From the NCBI GenBank assembly GCA_003427395.1, contig BFEA01000119.1, positions 1,549,281 to 1,607,444 of the forward strand: a stretch of 58,164 bases of DNA, given 5' to 3'. Below the pieces are notes generated by a model. The model ran no database searches. It was given only the letters and a program-made list of their open reading frames with translations, and had not been told where the DNA came from. This DNA is from Chara braunii (Eukaryota > Streptophyta > Charophyceae > Charales > Characeae). The position numbers and the translations under genes are program-made. Positions 38,719 to 51,360 of this stretch are shown piece by piece; position 1 is the stretch's first letter, and each line of letters begins with the position of its first letter.

Positions 38719-38953
38719 TCATTGTTTCATAGGTGTGTGACATCACGGAAGTGCGTTCTCGCAGTGCTTACTCGAGAGAGATGAGCCCTACACTTGTAAA
38801 AGATCCCTACGCGAGAGAGAGATAACGACACACTCGATCAGTTTCATATCTGATCCGTATCCATTGACACCTTGGGAAAAGAGGGAAAAAAAAAACAAAC
38901 ATGCGTGCATATGAAAGCGAGAGAGATGGTGAGAAACGAGAGAGAGAGAGAGA
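38434..38953. repeat. GT and GA microsatellite region before element D
   Basis: Two copies of ACAGAATGGTTG-GGGGAAGGG each lead into a GT run (about 38573-38622 and 38665-38715). A GA run at about 38938-38953 is the insertion site of element D. Confidence 0.75.
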
Positions 38954-39110
38954 TGCGAGGCACAGGGACTCGATATGCCCTACAGGGCCTATTTTCCACA
39001 CAGTCGGCCGCCCTAAGTGAAGGCAGGCACGACCGAGGCCTACAGGCCATTTTGGTGTCACCACGCAACTGGGGAAATTTAGGCAGTTGCGCAGCGCCAG
39101 TTGGGTGAAG
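38954..39110 (+). repeat. 5' LTR remnant of element D
   Basis: Matches the first ~150 bp of the 3' LTR (GATATGCCCTACAGGGCC, CGGCCGCCCTAAGTGAAGGC, TTGCGCAGCGCCAGTTGG). Similarity then stops. Confidence 0.85.
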
Positions 39111-39596
39111 GCTCGCTGCACGCGAGGATGAAGAGTGTGCAGGCTGGCCAGCTCAGCAGGACTCGGGGCACAGGGGAGGCTGTGTGCACACCTTTAGACA
39201 TGCACGCTGTCCGGATTACTCGGGGACCTTGGCGAGAAGAGACATTCAGGAAGAACCGAGGGAGGGGTAGATTCCAGGTGATAAGTTTGGGCAAGATTCC
39301 ACTCTGCAAACAGACCCAACAAATGATTCTATTTTTATTTTGATTAGTTAGATGAACAGCCATTAACCTCTGACAGACAGCATAGTTTGGAACTGTTTTC
39401 TGTTCATTGTGCTTACTGTTTGCAAATTAGTCAAAGTCAAAGTAGTTTCGTTTGCAGGAACCTGAACTTTCCCAGTGGACCCAATGTGATGCTACCACCG
39501 ATTAATTAGTTTAGTTATTATAAATCGGTCTGTGCACTACACTGTGGTAAGCATCAAAGAATGACTTAGTGCAGATTGTGTACAGTTCTGTAGCTT
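39111..39596 (+). other. Leader of element D after the LTR deletion
   Basis: No primer-binding site is found between the LTR remnant and gag. No other feature is recognised. Confidence 0.55.
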
Positions 39597-41640
39597 ATGA
39601 GCGATAGGGATAACACTAGTGAGGATGACCGGATCTTGCGATCGGCTAGATGCCCAATTGCCCACGTTGCATTAGGACCCGAGGGTGATAGGTTACTGTT
39701 CCACCAGCTTAGGGAGAGGTAACAGCAGCAGCGGAGAGCCAGCAGGGCATTCACAAGTGAAGCCGCTGCTTCAGCAGCCATGGCAGCCGCTCCGCAGCAG
39801 AGTTCCCAGGCCAGCAGTTCAGGGGCCGTAGGGTCAACGGTCGCACAGACCTTGAGTCAGTCCACTGGCGTCATGGCAAGCCAGCCTTTAGTGTTGACTT
39901 CCTATTGGATCCCCATACAGCAGGCAGCACTGCAGGAGTCACAGCTACAAAAGGCCTTACGAGAGATAAAGGTGAAGAAGGAAAGAATGATTAGAAGAAG
40001 CGCGAGGACGAGCGGAGGTCGGTGAATTAGAGGGAATGGGCCTGGCGCACATGGATGCAGACGTGATGACGTTGCGGAAAATCCTGCTAGGTGTTGTAGA
40101 GATGCAGGACCACCACACGAGTCTCCTTCAGGACATCCAGCAGAGTCCTGGTCGGGGGAGCGTAGGCAGCACCATCGCTGTCCAGGCCTGGTGCCTGGCC
40201 TGTTGTACAACCTCTTTATGTCCCACCGGTGATTGGGGTATCCCCGTATGTCTCCCCAACACCGGTCCAAACATTTTCCCTGGGTATTCCGTTAGCAGGA
40301 GGGTTCTCAGCAGGTCCAGTGTACAGGTTCCTGTACAGACAGTGTTCCCCCAACCTGCGTCGCAGGTTGCCGTAAGCGGGCAGCCTGCTGTCTCATAGCC
40401 TGCACAGCCGCAGGGTACACAGCCCCAACAGCAGCTAATGCAGCAGCCTGCACCACAGGGTCCACAGCTTGGAATGGTGCAGGTACCGGGACAAAGTTTG
40501 TGGGTTCCAAAGACGGCCATCGCTGCTCATAAGCCTTTTACAGGGTATAACAGGGGCGAAGACCTCGACACATGGTTGAGGGCAGTGCTTGTCTATGTTA
40601 AGTGTAAACTTACCTCGCCGCACAAGGAAGTGCTTGTGGCTGCCTCCTATCTAGAGGGGAGTGCAGCAAGATGGTTGAGCGGTTTAGTGTAGTTACAAGG
40701 ATACGGTCATGAATTCCTCACTTGGGTAGTTGACGAGAAATTGGATGACTTCCTCAAGATGGTGGAAGACAGGTGGCATGATCTTCAGGAGGCCCAAAAG
40801 GCCACTGATGTGATCCTGACTCTGCAATATAGGCAGTTTAAGTCAGTAAGGGAAGCCACAGACTCTGCATATTAGGCAGTTTAAGTTAGTAAGGGAAGCC
40901 ACAGACTCGATAGAGCGCGCGATCTGTGTCCTTGGGGTGCGCTATGACCCCAGGTGAAGCGACATACGCAATAGAGTGTTTGATCTGTGTCCCTGGGGTG
41001 CGCTACGCCCCCCACAGGTTTTACTCACCTCCTACCTGAGATGCTTTCCTATGCCTCTCAGGAATCCGTTGGCAGGTGAGGCCAACATCAACATGCACAA
41101 CTTCCCCTCGTTTAGCAAGAAGGCCCCAAACCTGGAAGCAAAGATAGGGCATGGTCAAACACCCACGACGGATGGTAGGAAAAAGTCACTTCCTTCCAAC
41201 TGGAAAGCGAAGGGACGCATCATGTTCGTCGATGGTTCCACCATCGAGTTGGACGACGACTTCAAAGCGGGGGTGGGTTCAAGGGCAGGAGGCGTAGAAG
41301 CTTCAGGGGTGCAGTAGTAGCAGTCTATGGGAGAAAGCGGGTCTCAGTGAGGACGTGTGGAGAGATCAGTACACGCGGCAGGCTTGTAGCCGTTGTGGCC
41401 AATACGACCTTAACCAGTTCAAGTGCCTAAACAAGAAGGTCACCGAAAAGATCCGGCCTACGATGGGGCAGGCGTTGGGATCCTCCGCTCCCGTTGGCAG
41501 CAATGTGGGCAGCAGTTATGGCACTGCTCCAGGAAACCCGTCGGGCCAGTAGGAATAGTAGTTGTTCCTGTTAGGGTCGAGGTGGTGGTTACACCCTCAC
41601 CATCTCGAGAGATGGACCAAGCTACCGGCTCCATTGTCGT
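39597..41640 (+). pseudogene. gag: gag of element D, broken
   Basis: MSDRDNTSEDDRILRSARCP begins at 39597. A TAA at 39719 falls in a Gln run. Ala/Ser- and Gln-rich segments follow. From 40036 one frame continues through TAG stops at 40396 and 40690: MDADVMTLRKILLGV, a Pro/Gln-rich linker, PKTAIAAHKPFTGYNRGEDL, TWLRAVLVYVKCK and SAARWLSGLV. A 47-bp duplication lies at about 40824-40910. The zinc knuckle near 41389 reads CSRCGQYDLNQFKC, with Leu where His is required. Confidence 0.82.
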
Positions 41641-41647
41641 CCGATGA

Positions 41648-44600
41648 ATGTTTTTGGAGGAGTGGTCTAGATCAGACCCCCTAGCTTCTTGGACGGCATT
41701 AGCTAAAGCCCCTAAGGGAGATATGTTCGTCGGCGAGGTAGTCATCGGCGGCCGCAAGGCCGGGGCCTATTATGACACTTGCTCGACAAGGAACTTCATC
41801 AGTCGCGCGTGCGTTGAGAAACTGCGCTTACAGGGGCAAGTGCAATGCTTGAGTCGACCTGTGGAGTTGACCTGTGCCAACAAACAGCGCATGGTAGTTA
41901 ACGATTTCCTCCAGGATGTCATGTTGTTTCCCGTACGCGGGAGGGGAACTGACGGATTGCGACTCGTTCCTAGTCAGCGAAATGGGTATCTTGTTGGGTA
42001 TGTACTATCTTTCGGTTGCACAACCCCAGTTTGATTGGGACCGAAAAGTGGTCAAGCACATTTTGCCAGGTGGAGGGACCACCAGATTACGTAAGTTTAA
42101 GGCTAGTAGTTTGATCGAGTCCTTCGGATGCATGCGTGCTGCCGCGTTTTACAACTATTATAAGCAAAATCCGAAGGAGGGTATGTATCTAGTTTGTCTC
42201 TGCAGCAGGCGAGCCGCTAAAAATGCCGCCGGAGATAGAGGGAGTAGTTGCTAAGTACCCTGATCTATTTGAAGAGCCGACAGGGGTTGTCGAGAGGGAG
42301 GTCGTCCACGCGATAGAGATTATCCCAGGGTCTAGCATATCGAAGGGTAGGTTCTATCGGATGTCTCCAGGCGAGCTTGATGAGCTTCGTCGACAACTCA
42401 AGGTAACATTAGATTGCAATACGGCCCGAGGATCATCACAAAACCGCTTTTCAGACCAGGTACGGTCTGTACGAGTTTGTGGTGATGCCTTTCGGCCTTT
42501 GCAATGCTCTTGGCACCTTTCAACACGCTATGAATCGGATCTTTCATGACTACTTGGATAAGTTTCTCATCGTGTACCTTGATGACATACTTATTTTTAG
42601 TAGGACTGTCGAGGAGCACGTTGCGCACTTTAAGTCCCAAGTCTCCTTCGACAGCACAAGTTCAAGGTCAATGGGGAGAAATGCGAGTTTGGTCGCACCC
42701 GGATCTTGTACTTGGGTCATGAGATTTCCGCGGAGGGTTTAAAGCTCGATGACGCGAAGGTGGACAGCATTCGTGACTGGTCGCGTCCTCGGTCTGTGAC
42801 TGAGACGAGGTCCTTCTTAGGGATGACCGGTTACCATCAGAATTTTGTGAAGAACGCGTCCTCAGTCTGTGACTGATATGAGGTCCTTCTTAGGGATGAC
42901 CGGCTACTATCACAATTTTGTGAAGAACTATAGCATAGTTGCCGCCCCTTAGACGGACCTAACTCGCCTTGACACCCCATGGGAGTGGACAGCCAGGTGT
43001 GAGGCTGCTTTCAGACATCTGAAGCATGCGTTAACACACCATGAGGTCTTGAAACTTCCTGATTCTGACAAGCCGTTTATGGTTACCACGGATGCTAGCC
43101 AATATGGCATAGGCGTCGTGCTCGCGCAGCAGGAGGGGCAAAAGTTGAGGCCAGTGGAGTACATGTCCAAAAAGATGTACTCTCAAAAGTTGGTCAAGTC
43201 CACCTATGAGGAGGAGCTGTACGCGATCTATAAAGCGCTAACCCACTGGAGGCACTATCTCCTTGGGAGGTTCTTCATCGTGAGGACTGATCATCAGACC
43301 CCGAAGTGGATGAGAACTCAGCCTGCGCTCTCCAATGCACTGAAACGTTGGATCGAAGTCATTGAGCAGTATGACTTCGAGCCCCAGTATCTCAAAGGTG
43401 AGTACAACAAAGTTGCTGACGCATTTTAACGTAGCCCAGACTTCTCCGGTGCGCTGATCACCAGTTCATGTTTGAGATCATGCGCAGACTCGAGGCGAAG
43501 GACAAGGTGACTTCTGTCGAGTTTGAGTTGGTCAACGGTCTGCTGTTCCTTGAGAAGGCCAGGAATAAACGATTGTGTGTTCCTAATAGAGAGTCTTTGC
43601 GTAGTTTATCTTTAGGAGAGTGCCATGACATTTTGGTTTCAAGAAGACTGCAGCCAATCTGTTGCAGCGGTTCTGGTGGGCAACGATGATCAGAGATGCC
43701 AAACTGTATGTCGAGCCTTGTCAAGTTTGTCAACGTGACAAGCCCCGGACACAGGCTCCTCTTGGGCTGCTCAAGCCCCTTGCCATTCCGGAAAGGCCTG
43801 GTGAAAGCCTGTCCATGGACTTCATGGATACGCTAGTCACCAGCAAGAGTGGCATCAGGTACATCTACGTCATCGTGGATAGATTTAGTAAGTATGCTAG
43901 GTTAGTGGCCATGCCGGAGACAGCAAAGACTGAGTACGTTATCAAGCTATTTAAGGAAAACTGGGTCAAAGACTTTGGCCTGCCGAAGTCTATAATCAGC
44001 GACAGGGATGTCCGATTCACCAGTGAACTGCTGAAGGCTAGGGCTGCTTTAAGGAACACAGCTGCAGATGACATCCGGAAACCATCTAGAGGCAAACGGA
44101 CAGGCAGAGCAAATGAACCTCGCTGTTCAACACTTGCTAAGGCATTACATTAAGCCTAATCAAGTGGACTGGGATGAGAAGCTTGCTCTCATCGCCAGTC
44201 TATACAACAACGCAGTTCATAGTGCCACGGGAGTAAGTCCTAATAGCCTACTTCTCACATTCAAACCCAGACCCCCCCTTGACTTTCTGCTACCTGAGAA
44301 CCAGCCTACTGCTGCTCCAGGCACTTCGGAATTCGCTTATAGATATGAGAGTCATATGCAGCAGGCAGTAGAACACATGCACAGAGCACAGGCGGCGATG
44401 ATCGAATCTGAGAACAAGCACCGCTGCCCATCTATGTTTCAGTTAGGGGACAGGGTCTCGGTCAAGGCTACAGAACTGGGACAGGAGCACGGGATTTCCT
44501 GTAAGCTCATGCCACAGTACTTTGGACCATGGGAGGCTTGGATGTAGTTGGGGATGAACCAGACGGACCCTCATATGTCATTCGGATCCTTGGGCACCTT

Positions 44601-44925
44601 TGCACTTACCCTGTTTTTCACGCCTCTAAGCTTGCACCATCCAAGGAAACTGACCAGTTTCCCTCTCGTCGCTCTATGGTGCCCCCAACCATGGACGGAG
44701 AGGTCGGATTGACGACATTGTTGATCACAGGGATGTCCAAGACTGACAGGCAGAGGACGTCCTCCAAAACCGAAGATGCAGTACCGAGTTCAGTTCAGAC
44801 ATCACACTGATCCAAAGGAGGATAGATGGTTCACACGGGAGGAACTGATGCAGACCGCTCCACAGGTTGTCGCTGACTATGAGAAATCTCTGCAGAAGGG
44901 AAAACGCCAGATTATCAAAGACTGA
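41648..44925 (+). pseudogene. pol: pol of element D: protease, partial reverse transcriptase, RNase H, integrase
   Basis: Protease with AGAYYDTCSTRNFIS (about 41763-41807), DTCS in place of DTGS. Reverse transcriptase starts at 42223 (PPEIEGVVAKYPDLFEEP, RFYRMSPGELDELRRQL). A deletion near 42403-42412 joins it to the part after the first catalytic Asp. The YLDD motif is intact (42575-42586). A 73-bp duplication at 42783-42928 and a frameshift follow. RNase H is open (TTDASQYGIGVVLAQQ, STYEEELYAIYKAL, RTDHQTPKW). Integrase has CQVCQRDKP, LSMDFMDT, ISDRDVRFTS and NGQAEQMN (D, D, E), split by a frameshift near 44040. The chromodomain-like end is split near 44545 and 44760 and ends QIIKD at 44922. 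Confidence 0.9.
42783..42928 (+). repeat. 73-bp tandem duplication in pol of element D
   Basis: GCGTCCTC-GTCTGTGACTGA at 42783 recurs at 42856, each followed by TCCTTCTTAGGGATGACCGG. Confidence 0.92.
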
Positions 44926-44952
44926 ACTTCTCAGAGGACTATCGAAGTATGC

Positions 44953-44961
44953 AGGAGGGAA
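44953..44961 (+). promoter_or_regulatory. Polypurine tract of element D
   Basis: AGGAGGGAA directly before the TG of the 3' LTR. Confidence 0.7.
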
Positions 44962-45897
44962 TGCAAAGGCACAGGGCCTTGATATGCCCTACAGGGCCTA
45001 TTTTCCACAGTCGGCCGCCCTAAGTGAAGGCAGGCACGACCGAGGCCTACAGGCCATTTTGGGGTCACCACCCAACTGGGGAAATTCAGGCAGTTGCGCA
45101 GCGCCAGTTGGTTGGAAGCCCCCAGGCCCAGGCTGCCTTTCATTGCATGTAACTGAGGCAGGCCCTAGGGCGGATACACAAAGTGGACCGAACAAAGGCT
45201 GAGGGCAGTTGGGTGCTGGTAACCACCACAGGCCCTGGGCCTGTTTACTTCGGACTGAGGCTCAGCCTCGTGTGGCCTACCGGAAGCTTCTGGGCCAGGA
45301 CCCAGTACCGCATTACCGCACGCAGCAGCAGGCCACTTCGATATAGAGAAGGGCCTGCCTACGCATTGGACATTCGGGCACTGGCTGCATGCTGCGTAAG
45401 CGCTGCTGCGCTAACGCTGGCCAGGCTCACGCGCTTACGGGCGAGCTGGAAGGAGCAGGCAGCCATAGCCGAGCTGCGCTGATGTATGCTGGATGGGGCA
45501 CATGGTGGTCCTTGGGGGTGCATGTGGCATCTGTGAGTTGGGGAACGAGGTTGTGAGTGATACGAGAGACATACCTGGTGCTTGAAGCGTACGGCATTGT
45601 CTGAGATCTGCTCGTACTTCGGGAAGCTGTTGACGTCATCAGCGGCATCGTAGAGTAGGCTAGATAGGATCTGCCATCTGTAGTCTAGGCGCTGAGCGCC
45701 AGATAGGATATCAACATTGGTTCTTCGTTGATGATGATGAGACTACTCCAGCATTGTCAATTATGAGCTTTTGCTGTGCTCCTATTTGGTGAAACTCGTG
45801 ATGCAATTCTGCTATTGGTCCGAGCTCACGACCATCTGGTCTCATGTGTATGATGCTGTTTGATTTCTGAAGTACGCTATTGCTCATCTTCCTTGCA
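44962..45897 (+). repeat. 3' LTR of element D
   Basis: 936 bp, TGCAAAGGCACAGGG to CATCTTCCTTGCA. The end is like those of LTR B and the LTR at 51357. Confidence 0.9.
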
Positions 45898-45978
45898 GAG
45901 AGAAACCCTAACCAACTAAGCTCCCCCTGCTCCCACCAACCCCCCTCACACTGAACAATTGTTGCAACGGCTCTGATC

Positions 45979-46268
45979 NNNNNNNNNNNNNNNNNNNNNN
46001 NNNNNNNNNNNNNNNNNNNNNNNNNNNNNNNNNNNNNNNNNNNNNNNNNNNNNNNNNNNNNNNNNNNNNNNNNNNNNNNNNNNNNNNNNNNNNNNNNNNN
46101 NNNNNNNNNNNNNNNNNNNNNNNNNNNNNNNNNNNNNNNNNNNNNNNNNNNNNNNNNNNNNNNNNNNNNNNNNNNNNNNNNNNNNNNNNNNNNNNNNNNN
46201 NNNNNNNNNNNNNNNNNNNNNNNNNNNNNNNNNNNNNNNNNNNNNNNNNNNNNNNNNNNNNNNNNNNN
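45979..46268. other. Assembly gap (N)
   Basis: 290 N. The flanks (TCTGATC and CCCCCCAATATC) do not match each other. Confidence 0.99.
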
Positions 46269-47454
46269 CCCCCCAATATCCACCGACTGAGTCAACACGT
46301 TTTTGCTTTTTGCCCTCCATTTTATTTTGCGAGAGAAGCTGCAACAGGTCTAGTAATATTGATTGTGAAAGTGTGGGCATAGCCGTGTTGGCCATACTTG
46401 TGATTTCTCTGATTTTGTACATGATGAATTCCACTCATCCCGACAATATAGATGTAACCACACTGGCATTGTCATCAGATTTACACTGGACTGCGGGAAC
46501 GGAAGGTGGTGTTGAAGTCTTGCTCAAAGTAGGCAGATTTGTTTATTGGTGGGTATATTGAGTGCACCAGATATGCAGGTAATGTCATAAATTGATGGAA
46601 TTCACCAGATATGCTGGTACTGTCATAAATTGATGGTATGCACCAGCTGGTGTTGGATGCAGTTTTGGCTGTTTGCCTCGGTTTGGCAGATTTAAGTTAC
46701 TTGCGAGCAGTTCACCAGAGACGCACTTGTTCTCTGTGTGTGGTTGTGGTTGGCTTCCCCTGCTAGGGCATTGACTTGATTTTTAATTGTTATTTCCGGT
46801 GGTTTTGCAAACATCTGAGCTCTGCTGGCAGTATATCTAATCACTCTCACTGCTTCTGTGCTAGGGCATTGATTTGATTTTTAAATGTTATTCCCAGACA
46901 CATTCATTCTCTGTGTCTGTGTTTGTGGTTGCCTTCCCCTGCAAGGGCATTGACTTGATTATTAATTGTTGTTTCATCTGAGCTCTGCTAGCAGTATATC
47001 TAATCACTCTCACCGTTTCCCCTGCTAGGTTATGGACGTGATTTTCAATTGTTATTCCCGATGTAATGAAACCAGACTGGAAGATCTGCACAATGTCTCC
47101 TGTAATCGTGAAAGTGAGATCTGATACAATGTCTCGTTAGCAATACACGAAGAGAGTGGAGGGGGAATAGACAGATGAGAGGGTGGAAGAGATAAATCAG
47201 TGACCACAAAAAAGTAGCCCAAACATTACCCACTCCTCCGGGCTTCCCCTCGCCTCCACGTCACCAATCAATGCCCAGTAACAAGTCGGACAAGTCCTGA
47301 TCACATAGAAGTGTCACGTGGCACTGTCATCTCATAGAGACAATGAAGACAAACAACACTGTGCGGTATTTTGACGTCAACCTCAGGTGAGTACCAATTC
47401 CCAATCATCCACAGATCCTTATCTCCCTCCTTGTTGCGACCAAACACCTCATGT

Positions 47455-47670
47455 AGACAGGGTGGCCAGTGCCACGTCATCAATAGAGACAGGTTGCATG
47501 GGCCACATCAGCAATGAAGACAGATGGCCTGCACCACATCAGCAATGTAGACAGTCGGCATGCGCCACATCAGCATTGTAGACTGGTGGCCTGCGCCACA
47601 TCAGCAATGAAGATAGATGGCCTGCACCAAATCAGCAATGTAGACAGGTGGCATGCGCCACATCAGCAGA
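47455..47670. repeat. Minisatellite, unit 33 bp, about six copies
   Basis: Each unit has the form GCCACATCAGCAATGTAGACAG followed by -TGGC-TGC with small changes. The period of 33 gives a periodic 11-residue peptide in any frame, which is incidental. Confidence 0.88.
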
Positions 47671-48440
47671 GGCTGGCGCTCAGCAGAGAAGGCGCCAGCA
47701 TGCTGCCGCAGTCCCACATCGTCGTCCACAGTACCAGCGCACAACCAGCATCAAGTCAGCGTCCAGCCAGCGTTGAGCCAGCAACTAGCTAGAGTCAAGC
47801 CGGCGTCGAGGCAGCATAGGAAGACTGAATGTTTACCTCCTGGAGACCAAGCCTTATGTAGTGTTTGACGAGGCAGTCTGGCATCAGATCTCCCTCACAC
47901 AGTCGCACAGATTGACTTACAGCTGAGGGCCTGGATTGTGTACAGTTGCAGACTTCCACTTGGTCCTGATGCTGTCTGGGTACCTGCATACAAACAAGTG
48001 TGTGCGTCTGACTGGCGGCCTGGGATGGTTCCATTTTGACTTTGACTGTTGGACGTCAGGCAGTTTACTTTGGTCAACTGTCGCCCGCTCAGGCCCTGAA
48101 TCGACGTAGGGGTCTTTTCTCCCCTTCAGCCTGGGTCTGAGTGGTGGCCTGGCGAGTCCCTTAGACATTCCACGAGGCATACTGCATGTGTTATTGCACC
48201 GACGTCATTGGCAAACATCTGAGCTCTGCTAGCAACGCAGGTCTACTGTGTATAACACCTAAGAAATGAACTGTCTTGCTTTCTTGGTGTTTTATGTATA
48301 TTGCAATTGCAACTTGCTCATCTGGACACTTGCCTTTGTTTTGTTCTCTTCCATGTCTGTTTGGTTTATATTGTCATTCTGAAACAGCTGTTTCTTTGCT
48401 TGTTTGCTGATGGTTTTTGTGCACTGGGGGTATTGTGCAG

Positions 48441-48626
48441 TATGCCAGGAGTGACGACTGGACAGGTTTGTGTGACTCGCTGGGAGACAAATTGGCTATG
48501 AGAGGGGAAAATCATGCGGCGGTCCTCTGTTACATCTGCGCGGGAAATATCGACCGTGCAGTGCAGTTATGGTCCTGCAGTTTGGACGGAGAAGAACCGT
48601 TTTACAGGCCAGTCGGTGCTTTGCAG
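48441..48626 (+). CDS. SEC31: SEC31 exon: LCDSL ... AVLCYICAGNIDRAV
   Basis: Exon of 186 nt (62 codons, phase 0) between the acceptor TATTGTGCAG (ending 48440) and the donor GTGAGA (48627). It begins YARSDDWTGLCDSLGDKL and contains AAVLCYICAGNIDRAVQLW, the most conserved stretch of the SEC31 alpha-solenoid (human CYICAGNVEKLV, plant CYICAGNVDRTVEIW). It continues the preceding exon without a break in frame. The following segment, normally QDLIEK or QDLMEK and onward, was not found up to the end of the window, so the next intron is at least 9.5 kb. Confidence 0.96.
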
Positions 48627-49498
48627 GTGAGAGCATGATTAGCGAATGCCCTGGTGATTGAGATGGTAAACAAATTGGAGAACAAGTTTGAGAAGAAAAC
48701 AAAAGAGCTAAGCGTTCTGGCCCCAAAAGACATGCAGTCTTCCTCTCTGTTCATTTGGCCCTCCCCTCTGTGAATGCTTAAAACCACCAGTACCCCACCC
48801 AGGCACAGGCTGGGTGCAGCCTCAGCAGAGGATAGGTGGTGGTTTGTTTTTGAAATGACAAGATGCGATCACAGAAAGATGATTCATGAGGAAGGGGAAA
48901 AAAAATGAAAGGAAGGAAAAAGGGGGGAAAAGTTTTTGGAAACAGGACATGGCACGAGCTTCAGGAGCAAAAGCAAAGGATTTCGTTGTGGCTGCACTTC
49001 TCAACTGTGCGATGAATTCTTGCCTAGAACATGGCTGGATAGATAGGAAATGGTATGAACCACAGTTCATCACCAATGAGTGCACACAATCGCACCACAT
49101 GGATGTATGAGATCACACGAATTTCACACTGGAGGCCAGAGAGATGAAGACCAGGTAGCGCAGGTTATGAATTCCAACAAGTTATTACAAGAGCAATAAG
49201 AGTTCAAGTCACCAGCACTCATCAGCGCATACTAAAAGTAACCAGTAACCAGCAAAAGCTCTCAGGTAAGTATCTCTTTCCCACTTCTCTTCTCTTACGT
49301 ATCTCTCCCCCTCGTTGGTCTTCTCTCTAGCTGTCCTCGGTGTGTCTTCTCTCCCTACTTGTTTGTACAGTCGTTAACTTCTACTCAAAGATCTACTCTG
49401 AATACATTCACTGCTGTGCCCACTGACTCCCTATTAACTACCACTAACACCCTGCACTGGCGCAGCTATGGCTGCCTTCTCCCTGCCAGCACAATCTC

Positions 49499-49499
<1 letters not shown>
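48627..49499. other. Unassigned intron sequence with a short TTAA/inverted-repeat element candidate
   Basis: At 48778-48781 TTAA precedes AACCACCAGTACC, which resembles the terminus of the element at 12349. The inverted partner GGTGGTGGTTT lies at 48835-48845, but no TTAA follows. The Lys-rich frame 48886-49110 has no known relative. Confidence 0.4.
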
Positions 49500-49567
<68 letters not shown>

Positions 49568-49584
49568 CTCTCTGTCTCTCTCTT
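49500..49584. repeat. CT microsatellite
   Basis: About 40 CT units with a few changes near the end. Confidence 0.97.
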
Positions 49585-50519
49585 TTAGCGCGGCATCCTG
49601 GCTCAGAGCTCTGCCCCGCACTACAGCGCACAAGTGCACCAGCACTTCCACGCTTCTTGTGAATGAGCAATCTGCTGTAGTCTTGGATTGCACTTCAACT
49701 CGCGCCAGCCTCTGCTTCTTGGGTCTGACTGGGTTCTGGTACCACACCCCCACGGTACCACACCCCCACGGCCTGTCTGCTTTCAAATGTCAGGGCCTGG
49801 AACCTTCCCGAATTTCCACTGGGCTGCTGCTTGGTCCTTTGAGTCATGACTTTTCGATCATGGCATATCGTTTTGACTGTGGACTGTGACTCCTGCCTCG
49901 GGGACCCCTAGACTTTTTTTTTTTTTTTTTGGATTATCATAAAATTCAATGAGAATTGAATATACTATTGTAATGTTTTAATCTATTATAATACATTAAA
50001 AATTATGTTCTAATGAATCTAATCTACATTTGCCTGTGGAACTGTCCTTTTACTCGGGGGATGTGACTCTTCAAGATGACTTTCCATTATGAAATGTGAT
50101 TCTTGCCCATCGGATGTGACTGCTTGCTGGTCGCCTGTTGGACTGGACTGCTGAGGTACCCGACTGTGACTACTCTGAAATTGACTGACTTCGGCCTTTT
50201 GTAGCCAGGGCCTCTGACCCTGAGACCCGAATTTGGGGTCTGAATCGTGGAAAGCGTTTCAGAAAACTGCCTTGCCAAAGGATGACACACATAAATCGAG
50301 AAATGGTCCAAAAAAAAACTGCGCTGCATTTTGTGCGTTGCTGACAGTGGAACGCTACTAAAAGGGTCTTTACCCCAACACAAAGGGGGGCCCTGTCGGC
50401 CAGAACTTAATTTCACGAGCAGCATTCCAAAAGACAAGTTCCCTGAGGGAAATGTCGCATCCAGAGTGAGAAGCAAAGTCGTTTTGAAAGTCACCGGCAG
50501 GTCCTAGATGAACAGGTAC
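49585..50519. other. Unassigned intron sequence
   Basis: Nothing recognised apart from a poly-T tract (about 49914-49930) leading into an AT-rich stretch up to 50030. Confidence 0.5.
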
Positions 50520-51357
50520 TGGGTTCAATTTTAAGACTGGGACAGGGTCATGTCTATTCGGCAACAAGTGCAAGGTCGCAGTCCCAGACCAGTCACAGTC
50601 CCAAGGGTCAAATCTGATTCAGACCAGGAGTCCAAAAGACAGGCTCGTCGGCCAAAGCAGCAGCAGACCATGGGAAAGGATACTGGGACACACACTTTGC
50701 AACAACAGGTACTGGGTTGGAGTCCCAGGCACTTGGAGGCTGGATGCAGACCACGCCAGACCAGTCCAGTACTATAAAGGACTGGCCAGCCTGCCATTTG
50801 GACAGATACTCGTTCGCATGAGAGTGTGGAAGTGCTGAGGCACTGGTGCGGCAGATGTGATTGAGCTGAGCCAGGCTTCAAAACTGCGCTGAAGTGAGAG
50901 AGAGTTGGGCGCTGGCTGGAAGAAGAGCAGCCATAGCTGCACCAGCGCCAGTTAGGGAGTGTGCATGCATGGTGAGTATGAGTAGTATTCAGAGTAGAAC
51001 CTCGTGTTATAGGGAGTGTTCATGCATGGTGAGTATGAGTAGACCAGGGCTAAAGTCATTGAGAGAGAGAGAGAGAGAAGTGAGCTATGGTGGAACTTAC
51101 CTGCTGAGCGCTGTTCTTGATGATTGGCTGCTGGCACTCTTGTTGGATGAAGAAGACTTGTGATATTGTTGGGCGCTATACAATTTGAACTCGTGATTCC
51201 CTTTCCTTAATCTGGTTGTGATAATTGAGTTACGCTTCCTGGTTACCACTCATCTTCCATTGAACTTCGTGTGAGACAATGCAATCTGTGTGATATGAGT
51301 TAACATCCATGCTATTTGGTACACTCCAGCAAGTGATGAACGGACAAGTTCCTTGCA
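50520..51357 (+). repeat. Orphan LTR of the B/D family
   Basis: Ends in AAGTTCCTTGCA with the same spacing to a primer-binding site as in element B. It has the CAGCCATAGCTGC block also seen in LTR D. The 5' boundary is not defined. A duplicated GGAGTGT-CATGCATGGTGAG (50957 and 51013) and a GA run (51059-51078) lie within. Confidence 0.6.
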
Positions 51358-51360
51358 ATT

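Larger units (their letters stand above)
38954..45897 (+). mobile_element. LTR retrotransposon D, Ty3/gypsy, same family as B
   Basis: A truncated 5' LTR start (38954-39110), gag, pol and a full 3' LTR. GAGA stands directly before (38950-38953) and directly after (45898-45901) the element, a 4-bp target duplication within a GA-rich site. The remaining 5' LTR, the primer-binding site and part of the leader are deleted, so it could not be copied. It is better preserved than B but has stops, frameshifts and a deletion in reverse transcriptase. Confidence 0.88.
45898..48440. other. Intron sequence between element D and the SEC31 exon at 48441
   Basis: Contains an N gap, a duplicated CACCAGATATGC segment (46564-46640), three copies of a segment with CCCCTGCTAGGGCATTGACTTG (about 46750-47045) and a 33-bp minisatellite. 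No gene is recognised. A frame at 46310-46561 has a hydrophobic stretch (VGIAVLAILVISLILYMM) but no known relative. Confidence 0.6.

Noticed and set aside
46310-46561. Open frame with a hydrophobic segment, possibly a small membrane protein
   Set aside because: There is no known relative, no supporting splice or start context, and an N gap lies next to it.
47455-47670. Regular 33-bp repeats that could suggest a CRISPR array
   Set aside because: Units are contiguous without unique spacers, and the context is a eukaryotic intron.
48886-49110. Lys-rich open frame shortly after the SEC31 exon, considered as the next exon
   Set aside because: It does not resemble the expected QDLIEK segment, and its start is a low-complexity AAAAATGAAAGG run.
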